Of a stretch of 64,000 nt of DNA, positions 35,677 through 47,945 are shown piece by piece; the first letter of the stretch is position 1, and each line of letters opens with the position of its first letter. Source of the DNA: Eulemur rufifrons (taxonomy: Eukaryota > Chordata > Mammalia > Primates > Lemuridae); contig NC_090986.1 in assembly GCF_041146395.1 (NCBI RefSeq), forward strand, positions 44,056,001 to 44,120,000. Direction: 5' to 3'. The notes beneath the pieces are model-generated. The model was not told where the DNA came from. It searched no databases and saw only the letters and a program-made list of their open reading frames with translations. The position numbers and the translations under genes are program-made.

Positions 35677-36510
35677 TTGGGGTGCATTCTCTCAAACTGG
35701 GACAAGTTTGATCCAGGCACTCTGAAAAAGAAACATTTAATCTTCTGCACAACCCCCTGGCCACAGTATAAGCCGGACAGCGGAGAACAGTGGCCGCCAC
35801 ATGGGACTCTAAATTACCCCACCATCTTACAATTGGACCTCTTGTGCAAAAGGGGAAGAAAATGGGCCAAAATACCATATGTACAAGCTTTCTTTTATTA
35901 ATATTTGTGGGAAAACCCTTGGTGGTATAAGCAGTGTTCGGAGCCAAGTGAGACTGTGGTGTTAAGAGATCCTCCTCAGGTTGCCACCTGCTCTGAATCG
36001 CCCCCATACCCAGGGAGGCCTGAAGGGGGCCTACAAGGGGGAGGTGGTGCCATCTCTACCTCCACCAGGGGGAAAGGCCACTCGACTCCTACCCTTGGTG
36101 GAAGCAGCGGGGGAGTTTGGACCAACCCTGGTCCATGAGCCCTTTAGTTTAGACACACCACTCTGGATCATAATTCCTATGAGGGATGAGTGATATTAAA
36201 AGCCAAATTCTTGACCCAAGCAGCATCAGATATTAGGAAAATCTCCAGAAGCTTTTCCAGGACCCTACCACCCACCTGGACGACATGGTGGCTGCTGCTG
36301 ATTCTGTTTTCTATAACAGAACTTCTGAGTTTGAGTCTCAGGCTTGGCAGAAGGAATGGAGGAAGGAGGCTAGACACGTCCAGTTAATGGCAGCATTGGT
36401 GTCCACATTCCGAACAACGGCCAAAGCCCCCACAAAAGGAAAGGATCTCTAGTGCTGCATCTGCCAACAGGAAGGGCATTGGTCCAAAGGCTGCCCCAAC
36501 AGGGACAGGC
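35677..36510 (+). pseudogene. Class I ERV gag, broken
   Basis: Matrix part: 35677-35901 is open and carries 'NWDKFDPGTLKKK' and 'NYPTILQLDL', typical of HERV-H/F-like gag, then meets a stop. Capsid part: the frame at 35981-36193 contains 'EFGPTLVHEPFSL', the usual start of the capsid domain. A shifted frame at about 36300-36440 carries its C-terminal part. Nucleocapsid: 36453-36494 encodes one zinc knuckle with intact spacing, C-x2-C-x4-H-x4-C, but the codon three before it is a stop. At least two frame changes and several stops disable the gene. No Gag can be made from it. Confidence 0.82.
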
Positions 36511-36639
36511 CCCCTATCATCGATGCCATCAAACAGGTCACTAGGCTGCACTCTGTCCTATGGGATCATCCCAGGACAGGAGTGGGTCCCCAGACTGGAT
36601 TATGGTACGACAATGAAGGAGGCTGCTCCTGTCAGCTCC

Positions 36640-36770
36640 CTGGCAGGTGACAATCACTGGACTGGAGCCGAGGGTAACCTTCCTGGTGGCAGGTAGGCCA
36701 CAAATTTTCTTCTGGGTACTGGGGCTGCCTACTCTGTCCTCCTCACCTACCTGGAAAACTAAACACTCAG
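36640..36770 (+). pseudogene. Class I ERV protease remnant, active-site Asp lost
   Basis: 'VTFLVAGRPQ' (frame of 36647) is the N-terminal strand of retroviral aspartic protease. The active-site loop follows in another frame at 36715-36726 and reads Gly-Thr-Gly-Ala where the catalytic Asp-Thr-Gly-Ala is expected. The change is a single-base difference in the first codon. The frame shift between the two parts and a stop soon after also disable it. The 173-codon frame 36647-37168 crosses this region but is not a native protein. Confidence 0.72.
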
Positions 36771-37189
36771 TCCTGTATAGTCACCAGAGTCTCCAGGGTC
36801 CCTACCAAATAAATTCTTTGCTTTGTTTGTGGGAGGACGTGATCATTGAACATTCATTTCTGGTAATTCCTACTTGTCCTGTCAACCTGCTAGCATGTGT
36901 CTTGCTTTATAAACTGCTAGTGTGGGTTTCTTTCTACCCTCAAAAGGAACCCAGCCTCCTAGGTCTCTTAAGAGATTCACAGGTCTTGGGCCAAGATCAA
37001 CAGGACTGGGAGGCAAAGATCCCTGTGCTAGTTTGGGACATTTGTTTCCTGGGCTATGCCGGAACAGCCAACCAGTTACGGTCCATCTCAGACTACAATA
37101 GGAGTATCCTCATATTAAACAATATCCCTTGTGGCCCGAGGCCTGGACAGATCTTGAGCCCCTTATAAAAAATTCCTACTTTCACATCT

Positions 37190-37540
37190 ACTTATCTCGA
37201 CTTGCATTCCTTGTACCATCCCTGTTTTGCCTGTCAGGAAAAAGGACGGCACCTACTGATTGGTGCAAGACTGGAGAGCAGTCAGTGAGGCCGTGGTGCT
37301 TCTACCCCCTGTGGTGGTCAACCCTTATACGTTAAGGGTACATTCCCCCCAGAGACCACTTATTACAGCATATTGGACCTAAAGGATGGTTTCTTTTGCA
37401 TTCCTCTACACCCTGATTGCCAAAAGTTATTTGCTTTTGAATGGATGCCCCTACATGGCACACCCCACCAATTAACCTGGGTGGTGTTTCCAGTCCCTGG
37501 GACCCATCCGGGCCCTAGTTCATCTACCTGAACCCTCCAC
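37190..37540 (+). pseudogene. Class I ERV pol, reverse transcriptase N-terminal part
   Basis: 'PVLPVRKKDGTY' (about 37210-37260) and, at 37373-37453, 'LDLKDGFFCIPLHPD' are the fingers/palm motifs of gamma-type reverse transcriptase; this region includes the first catalytic Asp. A frame change separates the two. Recognisable pol stops near 37540, before the Y-x-D-D box, so the catalytic centre, RNase H, integrase and env are missing from here. Confidence 0.78.
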
Positions 37541-38001
37541 TCAACCCCTTCTATTCTCTTTTCTTGGACTTATGGGGTTCTGCCATATTTGGGTACCTAA
37601 ATATGGGCTTCTTCCCATTCTCCATCCCCCTCCTTCCCCCTCTTTCTCCTTTACTATATTTGCACGTGTCTCCATAGATTCCCCAAAATGGCTCTTTCTG
37701 TCCCAAGTTTTCCAGTACCTGCAGCTGACAATCTTCCAGATTTCAATTCCAGATTTCTAGGTTTGCATGGTGATCCAGAATGACCCCCTGCAGTCTTTAT
37801 TATCTCCCAGCCCAGTTCAATACCTGTTTTGTCAAAAGAGGAATGGATGATGAACTATAAAGAGCCATGCTCCACAGCTGAGCAGGGGGACATGAGCCCA
37901 GCAGCACCTTAAAGTAGTTGAAAGAACATTTTGTACCATCCTTCAAAGGGAAAATATTTATTTCCAGTATGAACATGCCATATTTCCAAGAGGAACAGTG
38001 G

Positions 38002-38103
38002 CAGGTACCACTGTCCGACGGTCCAGTAGTTCCATGACTCTAAGATCCAGTTCTCACTGTTTCACCAGGTCCTGTATTACCAGCACAAGCCATGCTTCAC
38101 CAC
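38002..38103. repeat. Direct repeat, copy 1
   Basis: About 100 bp matching 38585-38687 with about 15 differences and one gap. Confidence 0.85.
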
Positions 38104-38584
38104 CATTGTGTAGCACACTACACAAATGTAAGGCACTGTCGTAGTCATTCAGGCTCTAAAGTTTGATGTCACAGATGTTCTTCTTTGTCTCCTAGATCTT
38201 CTTTGGTCTCCCAGATTGACAAACATGACCAACATTTGTCAATTCTGTCTTCAAAATGCCTCTTGAAGGATCTCATCACCTTTGGGGAGCTGTGGCAGAC
38301 CCCTCAAAGTGAATTTGGAGGTTCTATACCACTTGTGGCCAGTTCCTGCTGGGGCCAGAAGCTGTGGCCATCCAGTCCCTTAGTCAGCCCCAAGTTGGGT
38401 TCCCCAGGCAATTTCTGTGCCTAACAGGATGTGCCAGGTCATTGGGCAGGCACTTGATAAGAGGTTTGCCAAAGGCCCAGATCTGGCCAATGCAGTCATT
38501 GTGTCCCCTCCCTCTTTCTGCAAACCAAGACATGTGGCCAGGCCCACATAGTCCAGATGATGAAGGTGGAGGAGGTCATGGCCA

Positions 38585-38687
38585 GCAAGTGCCACTGTCC
38601 AACGTTCAAGCAGTTCCATGATGCCAAGATCAGTTCTCACTGTCTAAGCAGGTCCCGTATTACCAGCACAAGCCATGTTTCACCAAC
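38585..38687. repeat. Direct repeat, copy 2
   Basis: Partner of 38002-38103, 583 bp downstream in the same orientation. Confidence 0.85.
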
Positions 38688-38789
38688 ACCTTCTTTTATG
38701 TACAAGATGCTGTGACCCCAGGTCTTCCCAAATAAACTCTTCAAGAATGCTGAAAACAATCCTCAAAGCAACAACAACCAAAATGTCTC

Positions 38790-39570
38790 CTGATTCCATT
38801 TCTTCCTCTGATTCTCCTTTCTATCAGTGCCACCATTCTTGCTGAGCTTCTTACCATCTTTCCCTATTTCTCCTATTATAGAAGCTTTTCAATTTTAATT
38901 ATCCACCCACTTCTAGTCTCTCTCCTTGCCAATTCATCATTCATATTGCTGACAAGTTGATCATAAAACATTCTTTCAGTATTGTCATTCCCCCACTCAA
39001 AGACTTCAGTGGCTCCCCACAGCCTGCAGAAGTCCAAATGGCTGATTCTGACAGTGTAAGACCTTGACCATCACTGCGACCTTTGCAGACAGCTTTAACG
39101 ATTCACTTCATCAGCCTTGTACTCCAGCTACACTCTGCTCTAACCTGCCTTGAACTTTTCTAATTTTATGCTTTTGCTTAAACCAATCCTGCTGGCCTGG
39201 AATGCACTCCTTTCTCTCTGCCTCTGTAAATCCCATCCATCACTCAAGTCACAGTGCAAGTCCCTTCTCCTTTGTGAAGCCTTCCAAATTCAGGCCAGCC
39301 CATGTGCTCCTTTATTCCTCTGAATTAGTTTATATTTTTCCTGCCCCATCCATTTAATTAGTCCTCTACTTCCAAGAATATAGTTCTGTTATGTTATACA
39401 ATTTTAAAACTTTTCAATGGTTTGTTTCCTCAATGAGATTATATATTTCATGGGGCAGAGCTCATGCCTTCTATCGTACTATCCTTCTCATGACACTAAT
39501 TACCATGCCTCACACCTAGCATGAGATCCTAAAATATTGGATATTAGGACAGAAATCTCTTAAGAGAGTT
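38790..39570 (+). repeat. L2 LINE 3' region, long
   Basis: 'CCACTCAAAGACTTCAGTGG', 'CTCCCCACAGCCTGCAGAAG', 'GGCCTGGAATGCACTCCTTT' and 'CTTTGTGAAGCCTTCCAAAT' are in L2 order, followed by 'GGGGCAGAGCTCATGCCTTC' near the tail. This is one of the best preserved L2 fragments here. Confidence 0.85.
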
Positions 39571-39685
39571 TGCCCCAATGCTGAATGTATATCATCCTGC
39601 TACAACTTTGTTGGGTTTTCTATTTTAATTAGTTCTTCTCATTACAAATAAACCAAGTGGTGAAAATGTTAATGAAAAGACTTTT

Positions 39686-40003
39686 TTTTTTTTTTTTTGA
39701 GACAGAATCTAACTCTGTTGCCTGGGCTAGAGTGCCATGGCGTCAGCCTAGCTCACAGCAACCTCAAACTCCTGCCTCAACCTCCCGAGTAGTTTGGACT
39801 ACAGGCATGCACCACCATGCCCAGCTAATTTTTTCTATGTATATTTTTAGTTGGCCAGATAATTTCTTTCTATTTTTAGTAGAGACAGGGTCTTGCTCTT
39901 GCTAAGGCTGGTCTCGAACTCCTGACCTCGAGTGATCCACCTGCCTCGGCCTCCCAGAGTGCTAGGATTGCACTAGCAGTGGCGTGAGCCACTGCGCCCG
40001 GCC
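39686..40003 (-). mobile_element. Alu (strepsirrhine type), full length, with target duplication
   Basis: A dimeric Alu in reverse from poly-T and 'GAGACAGAATCTAACTCTGT' to 'GCGCCCGGCC'. A perfect 12-bp duplication 'GAAAAGACTTTT' is at 39674-39685 and 40004-40015, overlapping the T-tail at its left end. Close to the 5' end of the element (39969-39982) about ten bases are inserted or duplicated around 'GCACTAGCAGTGGC' relative to the usual 'GGATTACAGGCGTGAG'. Confidence 0.97.
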
Positions 40004-40015
40004 GAAAAGACTTTT

Positions 40016-41306
<1,291 letters not shown>

Positions 41307-41399
41307 TAACATTTCCTCAAATTTGTAGGTTCTAAAACCACTGAAAGTGTTAATCTTGGCCATTCATTCATTCTCCATTCGAATGAGCGTCTGCTTTGT

Positions 41400-41708
41400 C
41401 AGTGGTCCCCAGCCTTTTCAGCACCAGGGACCAGTTTCATGGAAAAGAATTTTTCCACTGATGGGGGTGGGAAGGCAGGGGATGGCAGAGCTCAGGTGGT
41501 GATATGAGCTATGGGGAGTGGCCTTGAATACAGATGAAGGTTCCCTTGCTCACCTGCCATTCACTTCCTGCTGTGAGGCCATTCTTAAGTTTCATGGAAA
41601 ACAATTTTTCCATGGACAGGGTTGGGGGGAGGAGGTGGAGCTCTGTGGCCTGGTTCCTAACAGGCCACAGACCAGTACAAGTCCATGCCCTGGGGTTGGG
41701 GACTGCAG
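41400..41708. mobile_element. MER1-type hAT-Charlie element, complete
   Basis: Terminal inverted repeats are visible: 'CAGTGGTCCCCAGCC' at the left and the complement of 'GGGGTTGGGGACTGCAG' at the right. Internal phrases 'CAGCACCAGGGACCAGTTTC' and 'GGTTCCTAACAGGCCACAGA' are diagnostic. The flanking 8-mers 'TGCTTTGT' (41392-41399) and 'TGCTATGT' (41709-41716) match at 7 of 8, the target size for hAT. It is non-autonomous; the 74-77 codon frames over it are by-products. Confidence 0.93.
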
Positions 41709-41716
41709 TGCTATGT

Positions 41717-42530
41717 GGCAGGCACTGTGTCAGCCTGAGGATAGGATATAAAACATAGAATCACAGAATTCTAGCATAAGGAGTAATTGTTGGGGTTTAT
41801 ATCCCTCTCTTCACAATGATGCTATATGCAAAATTGAAGAATTTCCAGTTACCAAAGATCTTACGTAGTAGACTGAGACCTTTTTGAACCTACCAAAGCT
41901 TGTTAAGCCCTTCTGTTAGACTTTGTCAGTCACCTCTTTGGGCTATACATTTTTTGTTGAGTATGTCTCTTTAAAATTAGAGCTTATGGGAAAGTTGTCC
42001 CTTCATCCATACAGATTTCTTTACATAACTGACCTTTTAAATTTTTATGGAATTATGTTGTTAATACGATTGTTACCAAAGCTTAAATTATAACAGAAGA
42101 AATGCACATGGTATATAATATCAAGCAAAATGAAAGGTGCCATCGTGTAGAAAGGAAGTAGAGCTAATGAATACCAAGCAAACAAAGAACATGTAGCTTT
42201 TAAGTCTTTTTACAACTAGAAAAAATAATGCCATTATTTCTATAAAAAGAAAACAACACTGCAAAAAGAGAAAAATATAATATTCAAAGAGTCAGTTTTT
42301 AATTAAAGATAGGCTACAATAACAAATACCCAAAATGCTAAGAAGATTATGAGGACATATAACCAGGCCCAAAAGGCTAAAACATAGCAGGTTGCCGGCA
42401 ACATAAACGTATTGGAGAGTTCATCTGAGGGACTGAGGAGTGAAGGCTGGGCAGGTTCTCTTTTTTTGTCCATTGTGTTGACCCCTCTATTTTCATAAAA
42501 AAAGGAGGGAAAGAAGCTAACATTTTTTAC
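41717..42530. other. No recognised feature (about 0.8 kb)
   Basis: AT-rich and unique-looking, A-rich from about 42100 onward. Confidence 0.5.
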
Positions 42531-42655
42531 AAAAATATTATTTTTCCTATCTTACTGATGAAAACAAGTAACTTCTGGTAAATTAAGATATCAAAAAAGA
42601 TCATAAAATTGGTGGCAGGAGGGAGGCAGATGGTTAGGATTTGAGTCCAGGTTTT
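42531..42655 (-). repeat. MIR fragment, antisense
   Basis: 'CTATCTTACTGATGAAAACA' and 'GGTTAGGATTTGAGTCCAGG' match antisense MIR at the right spacing; the middle is degenerate. Confidence 0.45.
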
Positions 42656-42944
42656 TTTAAATACAAAGACCACAGACCATGCCATTTCTACCGAGCACCA
42701 CACCTTCCAGCGAGCTGCATTTGGAGAGTTTATCTGTCAGGATCACCCATGTCCTATTTCTTGTTTTTGAAGTCACAAACTTCTGATCTTCAGACCCAGG
42801 GGTCCCTTAGAGTTCTTTTATTAGGGGGTCAAATATGATAGCAGATGTTCAAAATGCTTAGAAGAAGATTGGACATAGAACTGAGCCTGGTATGTGGGGG
42901 TACAAATGTTAACAGGTGCATCTGAAAAACAAAACACAAAAAAG

Positions 42945-43294
42945 GGCACTCTGGGAGGCCGAGGCAGGTGGATCATTTGAGCTCAGAAGTTCGAGACCAG
43001 CCTGAGCAAGAGCGAGACCCCATCTCTACTAAAAATAGAAAGAAATTAGCTGGACAACTAAAAATAAATAGAAAAAATTAGCTGGGCGTGGTGGTGCATG
43101 CCTGTAGTCCCAGCTACTCGGGAGGCTGAGGCAGAAGGATTGCTTGAGCCCAGGAGTTTGAGCTCAAGGAATTTGAGGTTGCTGTGAGCTAGGCTGATGC
43201 CACTGCATTCTAGATTGAGCAATAGAGTGAGACTGTCTCAATAAAAAACCCCCTAAAACAAACAAACAAACAAGCAAAAAAAAAAAAAAAAAAA
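42945..43294 (+). mobile_element. Alu (strepsirrhine type), 5'-truncated, sense
   Basis: The element starts at 'GCACTCTGGGAGGCCGAGGC', so about the first 35 bases are missing. Both arms follow, with the strepsirrhine insertion 'AGAAAGAAATTAGCTGGACA', a (CAAA)n-type run and a poly-A tail at 43276-43294. No clear target duplication is visible in the A-rich flanks. Confidence 0.95.
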
Positions 43295-44830
43295 GGAAAG
43301 GGAAAAAGAAAACAACCTTCATTTAAGAAAAACAAAAGCAAAAAAATCTCAAAAATCTACTTAGGCCTAAGGAGTATGATTAGCTTAGCATATATTCATT
43401 TAACTGATTATAGAAAATACAGCTCTATTTTCGCAGCATAAAGAAGGTTGAGACAACTTGGCATGGAAATCACTGTTAAAATTTCAAAAAAAAATATACA
43501 GCAGTTGCTGCACTACCTTTAATTAATTATTATTATTTTTTATACTTGGAAGGTGAACATTTTAAATGAAAAGTCAATGGAGGAGAGAATATTTGGCATC
43601 ATTACAAGATTTGAAGAATCGAGTTCCTATTCTTTCTGCCAAAAAGTGTTTAGGACTGATTCCAGCTCATTCTTTCAGCCAAACACCTATATTTTAAATT
43701 TCTCAATATTTTCAACATTTCAGAACTAGTATGAAATTACCACCTTGATAACCTGGTACATTTAACTGAAAAATCTTTATGTTCTTCAAGCAGAACCCTA
43801 TAGCAGACAGTGATTTTTTTTCTCTGCCATTTGCCTATCTTCCCCTTAAGAATTTGGGTGGCAGAGAACATCCTGATCATGTTCAGAACTGGGTTCTTTG
43901 ATCCATAGCTGAATGAGAAAAAGACTAAAAGCCATAGACACAAAAATGAAAAAATTAGTTCTCTGGCTTCTATGTGATTCTCCATCTACTAATCCATATG
44001 GAGAAATTTCAAGAGCATTGCTGCATTTGTGGGTGTTTATGAGCTTTACCCTCAAAATGAAGAAAGGCAAGAATACTCCAGCCTCCTTCTGTAGCAATAT
44101 ATCCAAAGTTAGTAGCTAAGGTAATGAATTAAGTAATAATTATCTCATAAAACACCCACAGCACATAATAGATTTCAACTCCTCCCTATTGTTGCAATGC
44201 TGTAATTTGTAAAACTAAAAACCTTTTCTTCTTATTCTTCAGCTTCCAAGTATTTGAGTGCATCTTCCTTTATATAAACCTGAAGAACATACAAGCTTCA
44301 GTGACCATAAAAGAAACAACTTGGAGATTGTTACGAAGTCGATCAGTTAACGTCCAATTGACTTTTTCAAAAGATGACTTAGAAAGCTTAGAACGTCACT
44401 ACTCTCTTCATTCCACCATACATTGTGCCAATTTTCTTGGGTGATCATCTAATTGTAAAAGAATATATTTCATTTTTTAGGCCTAATTAGTCCATCTCTG
44501 CTTTGAGTACTATGGGAAAAAATAACTTAATTTTTGGTGATATTAGTTAACTTTTAATTACTCTTCTTTACTATGCTTGATCTGAGAAGTATTTGATGAT
44601 ATGTAAAACATCCTTAAATAATACCTGTTATCCACAGGGTGTATCTGCCAGAACAGAACCAATATTGTTGGTCTACATTGCCAGAAGTTTAAATTCCTTA
44701 TCCCCAAGCAAAATTACGTAAGGGAACTCTCAGAGTATAACACTAAAAATCATTCATTTTCTGAATTGAAGAGGTAAAGAAATAGTGCCTCAGATATATT
44801 TTTAATTAAATGCATTTTTCTATAATTTTC
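43295..44830. other. No recognised feature (about 1.5 kb)
   Basis: Overlapping frames of 68-86 codons on both strands at 43737-44119 mirror each other and have no recognisable domain. Confidence 0.45.
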
Positions 44831-45535
44831 AGTAACAGCTTTAATAGGATATAATTAAATGCCATACAATCTACCCTTTTAAAGTATACAAGTCAGGGTT
44901 TTTTATGGTATTCACAGAATTGAGCCATCATCACCACTATCTAATTCCAGAACATTTTCGTCACCCCAGAAAGAAGCCCAGTACCTGTTAGCAGTTACTC
45001 CCCAACCTTCACTCAGCCCAGGTCCTGGCAACCATCTATGTCTCCTTGTCTCTATGGATTTACCTATTCCGGATATTTCATATAAATGGAATCATAGAAT
45101 GTGTGGCCTTTTGTGTCTGATGGGTTTCTTTCATTTAGCATAATGTTTTCAAGGTTCATCCATGTTGTAGCATTTATTTCATTCCTTTTTATGGCTGAAA
45201 ACTATTTCATGCCATGGATATATGGTATTTTGTTTATCCATTCATCAGTTGAGGGACATTTGGGTTATTTCCACTTTTTTGGCTAGTGTAAATAATGATG
45301 CTATGAACATTTGTGTACAAGTTTTTTATGTAGACATATGTTTTCAATTCTTTGGGGTATATACCTAAGAGTAGAATTTCTGGGTCATAGGGTAACTCTA
45401 TGTTTAACAATTTGAGGAACTGCCAAACTGTCTTCCAAAGTGGCTGCCCCGTTTTACAATCTCACCAGCAATGCTCGATGGTTCCAATTTCTCCATATCC
45501 TCACCAACACTTGTTATTTTCAATGTCTGTGTTGT
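44831..45535 (-). repeat. L1M LINE 3' end, antisense
   Basis: About 44831-45100 is 3' UTR-like ('TTCACAGAATTGAGCCATCA'). About 45100-45535 is the ORF2 C-terminal region ('TTCAAGGTTCATCCATGTTG', 'CTTCCAAAGTGGCTGCCCCG', 'TCACCAGCAATGC'). It is of an older L1M type than the 15-20 kb copy and is heavily truncated at 5'. Confidence 0.85.
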
Positions 45536-45960
45536 TTGTATCAGTGGAGAAGCAGCTCCACATTATATTTATTAGATATTTAATAAAGAAAATCTGTTTT
45601 TCTGCATCTCTGTTTCTACGACTATAGTCCATTCCAGCCTCATTCATCATCAAATAATGGCAGTAACCTGTTATTTGCTTTCTTTGTCATATACTCCTTG
45701 TTTATACAATAGTCACAGTGATTTTTAAAATATATATGTGGCAAATATAAATGTTATTTCAGAAAGTACATGTGCTAGAATTTTTGTTGGGGATACTTCT
45801 GTGTCAAAACTAAGTTTTCTTAGGCCCTTTGAATTCAGATTTGTATTTCTTTTAATACATCTCTGAGTTTTGATTTAACATTGGTGAAAGAAATCATGCT
45901 TAATTTGGGTCTTATCTGCAAGACAGATTAGAAGAGCAGTGAAAGTCAAGCATCTGTAAG
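45536..45960. other. No recognised feature
   Basis: Unassigned AT-rich sequence between the L1M and MIR fragments. Confidence 0.5.
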
Positions 45961-46101
45961 ATAACATTAATAGTTAACTTTTACTGAGTGCCTACTATGT
46001 ATCAAGCGCTTTCTAAGTACTTTCCATATGTGAAGAAACTCTATCAACTGAAGAATCTGGTTCCAGAGCCCACATGTGTAGCCACTGAGGTCTATTGCCT
46101 C
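45961..46101 (-). repeat. MIR SINE, antisense
   Basis: 'TTTTACTGAGTGCCTACTAT' and 'CAAGCGCTTTCTAAGTACTT' begin the reverse MIR; 'AATCTGGTTCCAGAGCCCAC' ends it. The centre is deleted. Confidence 0.8.
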
Positions 46102-46909
46102 TACTTATAGTTTGAAATATATGAGATTTAACATAAAAAGTTAAACATTTTCTGGTGTTCAGTATGGCTAGGTTAGGTTTAAGATGTTCATACTTTCACA
46201 AATTTTTATACAATATCACCAAATACAATTATAAAGTTGCATATTTAAAAACCTATGTTTTTCTCACCTAGAGGCTTACAAAATCAGTTCTGGCAAACTT
46301 AAAAACAGTAGCTTGAGCAGAGAAAGTACCAGCCTACCTAACAGTAATCTAAAAGACATTTTTAGAAAAATAACATTTTCTGAAATTGTCACGATAGTCA
46401 GCATCCTATGATTATATTGCCTGCCAGTTCACATGCCACTCCTTCCTCCTCCTACCTCTTTTAAACCATCTAACAGACCATTGTGTGTTTCTGAACATTT
46501 ACATTCAATTTGTTAAATGTCACCGAGGAAAAATAAAACAGAGAGGACATCAGTTAATAATGTACTTTTACATTCCCTCATCCTATGCATGGTTCCACGT
46601 CTCACCATGCTGACCTAATTTGCCATGACAGGAACATGGCCCTGATTTCAGAACATTCCAACTGTGGCAATCACTAAACCTTATTGGGAATTTTTGCCCC
46701 CTTAGCAAATTGAACCAGATTGCTTTTCTCAGGCCCATTTGAGATGGGTATCTGTGAACCAGGGGGGTGGGGTATGATGGAGAATTGAGAAGTGAGTCTT
46801 TCATATTACAAATATACTGAAACTTAACGTAAATGTGTATCATTACCGTGTGCCTGATTTTTACTGTTAAGGTAGATTTGAAGAGAAAAAATTTTAAAAG
46901 TATATTTTA
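46102..46909. other. No recognised feature (about 0.8 kb)
   Basis: Unique-looking sequence. The 86-codon minus-strand frame at 46583-46843 has no recognisable domain. Confidence 0.5.
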
Positions 46910-47105
46910 TTAACACTTCCTAGCTGTGTGGCCTTGGACAAATCTTTCTCCAGTTTCCTCAAATCTAAAATGAGGATGATAATACTAATGATAACATCTA
47001 TATATAATAATAATTATATCTTTATTTCAGGTTTATCAACCAATTAGATGAGGATTCACTCTAAGTAAGCATTTAGAATAATATTTAGCATTCAAAAAAT
47101 ACTAA
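46910..47105 (+). repeat. MIR SINE
   Basis: 'CTTCCTAGCTGTGTGGCCTT', 'CCTCAAATCTAAAATGAGGA' and the tail 'AAGCATTTAGAATAATATTT' are in MIR order, with an AT-rich insertion in the middle. Confidence 0.8.
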
Positions 47106-47945
47106 TTCTAATTATTTTTTACTTTAACATTTTTGAAATGAAAGTCATTTTATGTTTACAAGAATAAATTATCTTTAAATTTTTTGGCCGGCTCAGAAAC
47201 TAAAATCTGTGGGTTGTGTTATATTTATATAATAACTTATGGTACACCAGTACTTGATCATAGGTATATAATTCATTTGTATGTCCTGGGTTCTACCAGC
47301 CCACAGGTAGAGGTGTTATTTCACCAAAATTAATTGTTGACTTTTGATAGCTCCTGGACCCCACCTGTTAGACCCAGGACAACAGCTTCCATGCTTGTAA
47401 ATTGCTTCTGGGAGCCCCATGCATCAGGAAATGTTTTTCTCACCTTCTACTAGTTGAGCTGCTTCACTAAGAGTCCTTCCCAGTGCCCCATTCCAGGAGC
47501 CCTCGTGCAACTGACATACCGTCCCCAGCTGTGCGACCTGGAGCCTTCAAAGCTGTGGAGGCAGGGATGTGGGCAAAAATGTCTGCCCCTCAAGTCTCTG
47601 TTGCTTGGGCCCCCAAATGGCACCAGCTGAGCCCAGAATCTCACACTCGATTTATTGTCTTCCTAAACTTCTCACATAGGAGAGTATCTCAGGCAACATT
47701 TTGAAGATATCAAACTGGCACTTTTAAAATTCCCCTCTTTGAATCAATCACATTACCTTCAACATTTGAACACCTTATCTTCAAGTGTGAACCACTGGCT
47801 TATTGCAGGAGGGAGAACCCTGATGCTGCCTAGAACAAGAACACTTAGAGCAGCATTCATTGTTTTGAGCTTTGCTTAGAGGCTGTGGAGAGGTTTCTAA
47901 ATAACACTCTTTTAATATGTTAAGAAGTTGGCCTGGAGGCTGGAG
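47106..47945. other. No recognised feature (about 0.84 kb)
   Basis: A GC-richer patch at about 47350-47650 carries opposing frames of 64 and 73 codons without recognisable domains. Confidence 0.45.

Larger units (their letters stand above)
37541..38789. other. Unidentified 1.25-kb segment with an internal direct repeat
   Basis: It follows the truncated retroviral pol. The two copies of about 100 bp (38002-38103 and 38585-38687) are direct repeats of about 85% identity, sharing 'GTATTACCAGCACAAGCCAT'. Frames of 79-86 codons occur on both strands at 38185-38640 with no recognised domain. It could be rearranged retroviral 3' sequence, another LTR pair, or a processed pseudogene I do not recognise. 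Confidence 0.5.

Noticed and set aside
36647..37168. 173-codon open frame, the longest in the window
   Set aside because: It crosses the retroviral protease/pol junction and only its first part corresponds to the native protease frame; the rest reads out of frame with respect to pol, so it is not a gene.
38380..38640. Opposing 85- and 86-codon frames, possible processed pseudogene
   Set aside because: No protein family recognised on either strand, no poly-A tail or target duplication; kept only as an unidentified block.
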